In this document: one piece after another, positions 14,322 through 18,631 of the stretch | Layout: the number at the start of each line of letters is the position of its first letter | Position numbering within the stretch: the stretch's first letter is position 1 | The notes under the pieces: generated by a model | Databases searched by the model: none | The model's input: the letters and a program-made list of their open reading frames with translations, nothing else | What the model was told of the DNA's origin: nothing | Assembly (NCBI GenBank): GCA_934573945.1 | Contig: CAKTMQ010000024.1 | Location: forward strand, 1-18,631 | DNA length: 18,631 bases | DNA from: an uncultured Oscillospiraceae bacterium | Lineage (GTDB): Bacteria > Bacillota > Clostridia > Oscillospirales > Oscillospiraceae | Direction of reading: 5' to 3' | Made by a program: the position numbers and the translations under genes

Positions 14322-15329
14322 TCAGCCCTGATAGAACTCGCTGATGTTATCAGCGGTGATGATGTTGCAGCCAATATCGTAACGGGCGCTGACGTCCTCA
14401 CCGGCTGCCAGCTTCTCCGCCACGTTGATGCACTCCTTGCAGGCATCCTTGAACTGGGTGTTGGCGGTGGCGATGATCTGACCGCCCTCGGCAATGTTCT
14501 TCAGCACGTCCAGCTCACCGTCGTAGCCAACGATCAGGATGTCGTCACGGCCGGCGGCCTGACAGGCCTGCAGGGCACCGATGGCCTCCAGATCGAAGGA
14601 GCACCAGGCAGCCTTGATGTTGGGGTTGGCCAGCAGCGCGCTCTCCATGATCTCATAGGCCAGCTCGGTGGTGCCGGGAAAGCCGGTATAGCCGTCGTTC
14701 ACGATGTGGATGTTGGTGTACTCTTTGGTGATGGCGAGCATGGTCAGATAGTGGGTGCGGGGCACAGGGTGGTCGTTGTGATGGAAGGTAACGATGTCGC
14801 CCTCAAAGCCCATCTCGGCCGCTATCAGCATGTACAGGGACGCCGCGGAAGCAAAGTCGTTGACCGCGAACATGGAATCGCAGCCCTGGATCCAGCCGGA
14901 CTCATAGCTGATGACGCTGATGCCCCGCTCCTTGGCACGGGCGACCACGTTGATCAGCGCCTCGGCCTCACCGTTGGCGATGATGATCACGTCGCAGTTC
15001 TGCTCGATCAGGTTTTCAATATCGGTGGTCTGCTGGGCAGCAGCGCCGTTGGCGTTGACAGCCACCACCTCATGGCCGGCGGCCTCGCCCTCGGCGATCA
15101 GAGTCTCATACACGTCCAGATTGTGCTGATTGGACGTAGCATTGATGCTGACGCCGATCTTCAGCGCACCGGTCTTGGACGTCTTGTTGGAGGTCTGCTC
15201 GCCGCCATCGGAAACAGCGGGGGTATTGCCGGAATTGCTATCGGCGTTGTCGTTGGCGGGAGTTCCTCCGCAAGCCACAAGGCTTAGGGAAAGAACCAGC
15301 GCCATAAGCAGGGCAAATAACTTCTTCAT
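14322..15329 (-). CDS. lipoprotein substrate-binding protein of RbsB type
   Basis: A 335-residue periplasmic-binding-protein-like lipoprotein anchored outside the membrane. The N-terminus is a signal peptide with a positive MKK start and lipobox LSLVAC ending at C20, followed by a low-complexity Asn/Ser/Thr linker. The mature part begins LKIGVSINATSNQ and shows the family pattern ENLIEQNCDVIIIANG (the IxQxVDGIII equivalent), VAWCSFDLEAIGAL and DILIVGYDGELDVL, typical of type I sugar-binding folds such as RbsB and also found in autoinducer and ureide binders. GGAGG lies 8 nt before the ATG. It follows the racemase gene by 60 bp. The ligand is not readable from the motifs; the operon suggests a hydantoin, dihydropyrimidine or allantoin type ureide. 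Confidence 0.94.
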   Translation of the reverse strand: MKKLFALLMALVLSLSLVACGGTPANDNADSNSGNTPAVSDGGEQTSNKTSKTGALKIGVSINATSNQHNLDVYETLIAEGEAAGHEVVAVNANGAAAQQTTDIENLIEQNCDVIIIANGEAEALINVVARAKERGISVISYESGWIQGCDSMFAVNDFASAASLYMLIAAEMGFEGDIVTFHHNDHPVPRTHYLTMLAITKEYTNIHIVNDGYTGFPGTTELAYEIMESALLANPNIKAAWCSFDLEAIGALQACQAAGRDDILIVGYDGELDVLKNIAEGGQIIATANTQFKDACKECINVAEKLAAGEDVSARYDIGCNIITADNISEFYQG

Positions 15330-15389
15330 GGTGATTTCCTCCGTTTTTTAATATATTTTTCAAGGGCTTCCCCTAAAAAAATGCTCTCC

Positions 15390-16124
15390 TCAGAACTTGA
15401 TCACATCGTCCAGACCCAGAATCTTCTTCGGCTCCGGGTTGGTCCACAGGCAGTGCTTCGAGGTCTTCAGTCCCATGTCCACCAGTGCCTCGCACAGCTT
15501 GACCGCCGGGCTGACACCGTCGATCACGGGGATGCCCAGCTCCCGGTTCAAGCCCTCCACAAACTGGACAAAGCCTGCACAGCCCAGTACCACGCACTCC
15601 GCGCCGTCCTCATCCCGGCACCTGCGGCTCTGCTCTGCCAGAGCGCGCATACCGGCCTCCGGGTCGCGGTCGAAATCCAGCACGCCCAGTCCGGTGCTGC
15701 GGCAGGAACGGCAGCTGCTCTCCGCACCGTGGAGATGGATCACGTTGCGCACCACACTCTCCGCCCGATCCAGCACATAGACCACCGAGAAGTTGGGGGC
15801 GATCATTTTCGCCGTGGCGATGGCCGCCTGGGCAATGCCGATGACCGGCTTGTCCGTCACCTCTTTGGCCGCCTCCAGTCCCGGGTCGCCGAAGCAGGCG
15901 ATGATGAAGGCGTCCGCTCCCTCCTCCCGGTCGCCCTTGATGATCTCCGAGAGCACACCGGGCACCGCCAGATACTCGTCGTACATACTCTCAATGCTCT
16001 CCGGCCCGGTGGCGGGACTGACCGCATACACCTCTGTGTCGGGGCGGGCAAATTTTTTGCCGGCGATCTCAATATCCCGGGTCATCGCCATGGTGGTGTT
16101 GGGGTTGATGATTTTGATCTTCAT
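15390..16124 (-). CDS. Asp/Glu/hydantoin racemase family protein
   Basis: A 244-residue cofactor-independent racemase that uses two cysteines as acid and base. They are C77 in IIACFGDPGL and C182 in VLGCAGF, at the spacing known from hydantoin racemases. The N-terminus starts MKIKIINPNTTM, the family's phosphate- or substrate-loop segment. The start is the ATG at 16122-16124 with GGAG 8 nt upstream; a longer frame reaching 16235 is rejected because it would overlap the promoter and exceed the usual length. It is the first gene of the operon, so racemisation precedes ring opening. Hydantoin racemase (HyuE) and allantoin racemase are both in this family, and it is not possible to choose between them here. 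Family confidence is high, substrate low. Confidence 0.92.
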   Translation of the reverse strand: MKIKIINPNTTMAMTRDIEIAGKKFARPDTEVYAVSPATGPESIESMYDEYLAVPGVLSEIIKGDREEGADAFIIACFGDPGLEAAKEVTDKPVIGIAQAAIATAKMIAPNFSVVYVLDRAESVVRNVIHLHGAESSCRSCRSTGLGVLDFDRDPEAGMRALAEQSRRCRDEDGAECVVLGCAGFVQFVEGLNRELGIPVIDGVSPAVKLCEALVDMGLKTSKHCLWTNPEPKKILGLDDVIKF

Positions 16125-16144
16125 GCTCGTCTCTCCACTCTTTG

Positions 16145-16159
16145 TTAATAAGTTATTAA
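16145..16159. promoter_or_regulatory. 15-bp dyad TTAATAA-G-TTATTAA in the operon leader
   Basis: A perfect 7-bp inverted repeat around one G, fitting the T-N11-A pattern of LysR-family recognition sites. It lies downstream of the predicted operon promoter and about 21 bp before the racemase ATG. It could be a second binding site or an AT-rich leader stem. Confidence 0.4.
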
Positions 16160-16223
16160 AACCGCGTGTTGAAATTGTCATTTCGCACAAAACCGCATGA
16201 CCGTATATCGCTGATTTGTCTAT

Positions 16224-16252
16224 ATAATACAACAAAACATCGTTTTATGGAA
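16224..16252 (-). promoter_or_regulatory. predicted promoter of the ureide operon
   Basis: Minus-strand TTCCAT (16247-16252), 17 bp and TATTAT (16224-16229). The strong -10 with a weak -35 is typical of LysR-activated promoters. A leader of about 90 nt would precede the racemase ATG. Confidence 0.55.
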
Positions 16253-16257
16253 GCCGA

Positions 16258-16283
16258 ATTTTATGAAAACAAATTCATAAAAT
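16258..16283. promoter_or_regulatory. dyad ATTTTATGAA-N6-TTCATAAAAT, candidate LysR operator
   Basis: The two 10-bp arms are perfect inverted copies separated by AACAAA. The centre is about 54 bp upstream of the predicted operon start and about 69 bp upstream of the lysR start, where LysR regulators usually bind. A half-site-like TTTTATGG occurs 16 bp away, over the operon -35 region. Confidence 0.6.
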
Positions 16284-16304
16284 CCGAATTCGCAAAGTAA
16301 GACA

Positions 16305-16333
16305 TTGCAAAACCGACCGAAGCACGCTACAAT
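16305..16333 (+). promoter_or_regulatory. sigma-A promoter of the lysR-type gene
   Basis: TTGCAA (16305-16310), a 17-bp spacer and TACAAT (16328-16333), about 50 bp before the ATG. The near-consensus boxes suggest constitutive low-to-moderate expression, possibly autorepressed through the dyad upstream. Confidence 0.75.
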
Positions 16334-16384
16334 AAAAACAGGAACACATCACGAAAGACGACTAAGCAGAGGGGATGCCTTGAG

Positions 16385-17287
16385 ATGCAGTTAAAACAAC
16401 TCCAATCCTTCGTCACCGTTGCGCGGACAAAGAACATGGCGCAGACGGCGGAGGTGCTGAATTACTCCCACTCCACCATCTACGCCCATCTGGAATCACT
16501 GGAGAAGGAGTTCAATACCAAGCTGTACGTCCGCACCTCCCACGGCATCGAGCTGACGGACAAGGGGCGCAAGCTCCTCTCTTACGCCAAGAAATTTATG
16601 CTGCTCTACGACGAGACCTATTCCGCCCTCTCTGAAGCACGGCAGAGCACGCTGCGCATCGGCGCCAGCGAGTCCGGCGACGTATGCTTCATGCACGAGC
16701 TCCTGCGGGAGTTCGTGCGGCGGGAGCCGCAGGCAGAGATCGAATACGTCAAGATGACCACCGACGTCTCCATCTCCAAGCTGCTCTCCGGTACCTGCGA
16801 CGTCTCCTTCATCTGCGAATTCGATTTCCAGCCGGAGGATCTGTACACCCAATATCTGGGAACGATCCCGCTGATCTTCGTCTGCTCGCCTCTGACGGCG
16901 CGGAGCAGCCACAGCGAGGAGGACGCCGCCCTGCCCACACTGCTTGGCACTATGAAAATGCCGGTGGCGAAGAAGATGCTGGCCTCTGTCGGGCTGCGGT
17001 TCAACGACTGCTTCTCCTCCCTGCTGAACATCGGTGATCTGGACACCATCCGGCAGATGCTGTACTACAACCGGGGCATCGCCCTGCTGCCCACCATCTA
17101 TGTGGAGGCCGATCTGGCGGCAGGTGAACTGATCCGCGTCCCCCAGCTGCCGCAGGAGCTGTATCTGGACGCCCACGTTGTCACCGCTTCCAAAAGCCGG
17201 ATCGGTTCCTACACCGGCAAGCTGATCCAGCTGGCCTTTGAGCTGTTCAACCCCCAGCATCTGACCAGCAGCCACCGCATCTTCTGA
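16385..17287 (+). CDS. LysR-family transcriptional regulator
   Basis: A 300-residue regulator of typical LysR length. Residues 1-60 form the winged helix-turn-helix: LQSFVTVARTKNMAQTAEVL, then NYSHSTIYAHLESLEKEFNT and LYVRTSHGIELTDKG, matching the family layout closely. From about residue 88 the effector-binding domain starts (LRIGASESGDVCFMHELL), with a late LNIGDLDTIRQMLYYNRGIALLP segment that is the family's second-lobe signature. It would bind a dyad in the shared promoter region and activate the divergent operon when a ureide or product is bound, as is usual for a LysR gene divergent from its target. The effector is unknown. GAGGGG lies about 11 nt before the ATG. The coding frame stops just before a strong terminator. 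Confidence 0.95.
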   Translation: MQLKQLQSFVTVARTKNMAQTAEVLNYSHSTIYAHLESLEKEFNTKLYVRTSHGIELTDKGRKLLSYAKKFMLLYDETYSALSEARQSTLRIGASESGDVCFMHELLREFVRREPQAEIEYVKMTTDVSISKLLSGTCDVSFICEFDFQPEDLYTQYLGTIPLIFVCSPLTARSSHSEEDAALPTLLGTMKMPVAKKMLASVGLRFNDCFSSLLNIGDLDTIRQMLYYNRGIALLPTIYVEADLAAGELIRVPQLPQELYLDAHVVTASKSRIGSYTGKLIQLAFELFNPQHLTSSHRIF

Positions 17288-17301
17288 CTATACGAAAGAC
17301 G

Positions 17302-17343
17302 AAAACCCCCGGCTGTGCTCGTAGAGCAAAGTCAGGGGTTTTT
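17302..17343. terminator. terminator between lysR and the membrane-sensor remnant
   Basis: AAAACCCC (17302-17309) pairs with GGGGTTTT (17335-17342), enclosing an inner GCTC / GAGC stem, and is followed by a T-run. It starts 15 bp after the lysR stop. The A-run on the other side makes it usable by the convergent remnant too. Confidence 0.85.
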
Positions 17344-17377
17344 CCTGTATTTCATTGATGGCGGGCTGTCCGGTTCC

Positions 17378-17515
17378 TCACAATATGTCCTGGATGACAA
17401 AGCAGCCTCTGCCGTTTTCCTTCGCCTGATACAGCACATGATCCGTCTGCGTAAGCAGCTCCGTCACATCTCGGGGGAACACGAATCGGCAGGCGCCTAG
17501 CTTGTCATATCCCGA
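17378..17515 (-). pseudogene. C-terminal remnant of a GGDEF (diguanylate cyclase) domain
   Basis: Reading minus from about 17515 to a TGA at 17378-17380, the frame gives GYDKLGACRFVFPRD, then TELLTQTDHVLYQAKENGRG and a short end CFVIQDIL. The segment D-x-LYQAKENGRG is the closing signature of GGDEF domains. It is in a different frame (offset by 2) from the membrane-sensor frame that ends at 17497, and the rest of the ~160-residue domain including GG[DE]EF is gone. Therefore a deletion has removed most of the output domain. The boundary at the left end is approximate. Confidence 0.8.
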
Positions 17516-18084
17516 CTGTTGTAGATCACATCACACAGCACCACGCATACCAGGCACAAAAGCGGCAGAAACACAACGTTTGCGTGCAGCTGAAAGGCTG
17601 CGCGGCAGTCCGCCCCCTTGCTTGAGAACATGAGTCCAAGGGCACCGTATACCAGAGCCGCATGAATCCCCGGTGCGGCCATCGCCAACAGGCTTTTCCA
17701 AGGCCACCTGAGCCGTCCTGTCTTTGCGAAGCGATACAGCCAGCCGATCAGCAGGACGAAGAGCACCCGTGTGCCCACACTCAGCAGCAGACTTTGCAGC
17801 GGGAAACCGGATCGAAACGGAGAAAACAGCTTGTCATCCGGCACAACGTACAGAGCGGAGGCCTTGAGCATACTGCCCAACCCAAAGATCAGCCCAGCCA
17901 CGGTAGATTCCCACGATCCGAAAAGGCAGGCGGCGACCACGATAGGGATAAAGGCCGTCGTCGTCGAGATCGGCGGGATGTGGATATAGCCCAGAGTGGT
18001 GAATGACATGACGACCTCTACCGCCAGAAGAATGCCAAATACATAGCGTTCAAATTTTGCATTTTTCCGCGCCTGCAGCTTCAT
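17497..18084 (-). CDS. membrane sensor domain protein, truncated (lost its GGDEF output domain)
   Basis: The ATG at 18082-18084 (GGAGGAGC, 8-9 nt upstream) opens a 195-residue protein starting MKLQARKNAKFERYVFG with about six hydrophobic helices. The segment LGYIHIPPISTTTAFIPIV, then a glycine-rich helix with LIFGLGSMLKASA and a PFRSGFPLQSLLLSVGTRV loop, matches a membrane input domain similar to ECF-transporter S-components that in Clostridia is fused to GGDEF or other signalling outputs. The stop comes after VIYNSRDMTS, exactly where a GGDEF domain would start. Only a decayed domain end follows. The surviving frame is intact and has a consensus promoter, so it may still be expressed, but it should not signal through cyclic di-GMP. 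A longer frame from 18171 would begin in the promoter and is rejected. Confidence 0.75.
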   Translation of the reverse strand: MKLQARKNAKFERYVFGILLAVEVVMSFTTLGYIHIPPISTTTAFIPIVVAACLFGSWESTVAGLIFGLGSMLKASALYVVPDDKLFSPFRSGFPLQSLLLSVGTRVLFVLLIGWLYRFAKTGRLRWPWKSLLAMAAPGIHAALVYGALGLMFSSKGADCRAAFQLHANVVFLPLLCLVCVVLCDVIYNSRDMTS

Positions 18085-18142
18085 GTTGCTTTGCTCCTCC
18101 TGTTTACGGTGTTGCTGACGAGGCTGTATGGCCTCCTGCCAG

Positions 18143-18171
18143 ATTATAATTGGTTCCCCCTTGCAAGTCAA
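18143..18171 (-). promoter_or_regulatory. consensus sigma-A promoter of the membrane-sensor gene
   Basis: Minus-strand TTGACT (18166-18171), 17 bp and TATAAT (18143-18148). It is the closest match to consensus in the window, and gives a leader of about 50 nt. Confidence 0.8.
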
Positions 18172-18397
18172 TCGGTTTCCAGCATCCGGGTGATCCGCCC
18201 ATAAAGCGGCAAGCGTCCGACATCAGGCCGCCCGGCACAAGAAAACACGCGCCATAAAAGACACATTTTGCACAGGACACTGTGTCGCGCTGCCTGCCGG
18301 ACATACCTGCGGCACCGCGCCTTGTCCCTGCGCAAAATATGCGCTTTTCCGGTGCGCAACTGTTTCGCCAAAGGGCATTCGGAATAAAATCGGCTGC
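18172..18397. other. intergenic stretch with no recognised gene
   Basis: About 226 bp lie between the sensor promoter and the ppdK terminator. Short frames exist on the minus strand (for example 18168-18371, arginine- and cysteine-rich) but lack a ribosome site and family-like sequence. No RNA gene or riboswitch was recognised. It could be a relic of a lost gene. Confidence 0.4.
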
Positions 18398-18434
18398 AAA
18401 AATTCCCCCATACTGACGTATGGGGGAATTTTTT
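18398..18434. terminator. strong terminator downstream of ppdK
   Basis: AATTCCCCCATAC (18401-18413) pairs perfectly with GTATGGGGGAATT (18418-18430) around TGAC, with A- and T-runs outside. On the minus strand it ends with a T-run and lies about 100 bp after the ppdK stop. Confidence 0.88.
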
Positions 18435-18442
18435 CGAATAGT

Positions 18443-18513
18443 TTTAGCCGAACAGCAAAACCGCATTTCCTATATCAGCCGGCCTTGCCGGGCATTTGGT
18501 GTATGCGGCTAAA
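18443..18513 (-). repeat. inverted repeat in the ppdK 3' region
   Basis: TTTAGCCG (18443-18450) and CGGCTAAA (18506-18513) are inverted copies enclosing a small CCGGC / GCCGG stem (18479-18491). It may form a branched 3' structure ahead of the terminator. No function is claimed. Confidence 0.35.
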
Positions 18514-18532
18514 CCGTACCGGAACAGGGTAG

Positions 18533-18631
18533 TTACGCCATTTCCTTGATGGCGGCCTGAGCGGCGGCCAGACGGGCGATGGGCACACGGAAGGGAGAGC
18601 AGGACACATAGTCCAGACCCACCTTGTGGCA
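18533..18631 (-). CDS. ppdK: pyruvate, phosphate dikinase (partial, C-terminal 32 residues)
   Basis: The frame enters at the window edge and ends at a TAA (18533-18535). Its residues read [18 protein letters not shown], followed by [11 protein letters not shown]. The [20 protein letters not shown] motif is the highly conserved end of PpdK, in the PEP/pyruvate-binding domain that holds the catalytic cysteine. The enzyme interconverts pyruvate, ATP and phosphate with PEP, AMP and pyrophosphate in the cytosol, and is a common glycolytic variant in gut Clostridia. The rest of the gene lies to the right of the window. Confidence 0.95.
   Translation of the reverse strand, partial: CHKVGLDYVSCSPFRVPIARLAAAQAAIKEMA

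Noticed and set aside
12340..15287. long plus-strand open frames opposite the ATPase and binding-protein genes
   Set aside because: The minus-strand products have Walker motifs or a lipobox. The plus-strand frames show none and have no ribosome site.
16125..16235. N-terminal extension of the racemase
   Set aside because: It would place the start inside the predicted promoter and make the protein 37 residues longer than the family. The ATG at 16124 has a ribosome site and starts the conserved sequence.
18104..18466. 120-codon minus-strand open frame
   Set aside because: It runs through the strong terminator and the consensus promoter of the sensor gene, and its sequence looks random.
1..18631. 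CRISPR array, tRNA/rRNA, insertion sequence or phage genes
   Set aside because: I saw no regularly spaced repeats, cloverleaf or rRNA sequence, transposase or integrase motifs.

Overview
The window is about 18.6 kb of GC-rich Firmicutes DNA, most like an Oscillospiraceae (Oscillibacter / Flavonifractor / Dysosmobacter type) gut anaerobe. That placement is inferred from the high-GC coding sequence, strong AGGAGG-type ribosome binding sites, sigma-A promoters with 17-bp spacers, and the gene families (DegV, a Firmicutes-style GT4 glycosyltransferase, NudC, a nearly complete RbsABC-type importer). No rRNA, tRNA, CRISPR array, insertion sequence or phage gene was seen.

Left part (1-8142), housekeeping. 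A DegV-family gene, cut by the window edge, and a GT4 glycosyltransferase lie on the minus strand. recG diverges from the glycosyltransferase with facing promoters. After a bidirectional terminator comes a decayed alpha/beta-hydrolase (BAAT / acyl-CoA thioester hydrolase type) that still has a promoter. nudC (minus) and uvrC (plus) then diverge, and between them lies a near-perfect 46-bp palindrome that overlaps the predicted nudC promoter.

Central part (8182-16333), the accessory system. Eight minus-strand genes run from a promoter at about 16224-16252 to a hairpin at 8107-8142. In order of transcription they are: Asp/Glu/hydantoin racemase, lipoprotein substrate-binding protein, double-ABC ATPase, RbsC-like permease, M20 N-carbamoyl-amino-acid hydrolase / allantoate-amidohydrolase-like enzyme, dihydropyrimidinase / hydantoinase, a short nitroreductase, and a small protein of unknown function. 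A divergent LysR-type gene faces the operon across an AT-rich control region with at least two dyad sites. The logic is import of a cyclic ureide or imide (hydantoin, dihydropyrimidine or allantoin type), racemisation, ring opening to an N-carbamoyl compound, and hydrolysis of the carbamoyl group to an amino acid, CO2 and ammonia. The substrate cannot be read from the sequence.

Right part (17288-18631). Beyond the lysR terminator, on the minus strand, is a gene for a multi-pass membrane sensor that has lost nearly all of its GGDEF output domain; the last ~40 codons of the domain survive out of frame. A ~450-bp non-coding stretch with a strong terminator follows. The window ends in the last 32 codons of pyruvate phosphate dikinase (ppdK), also minus.

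The most interesting element is the LysR-controlled ureide operon, because a sugar-type (RbsABC-like) importer is wired to hydantoin-type enzymes. The two pseudogenes and the palindromes are secondary points.
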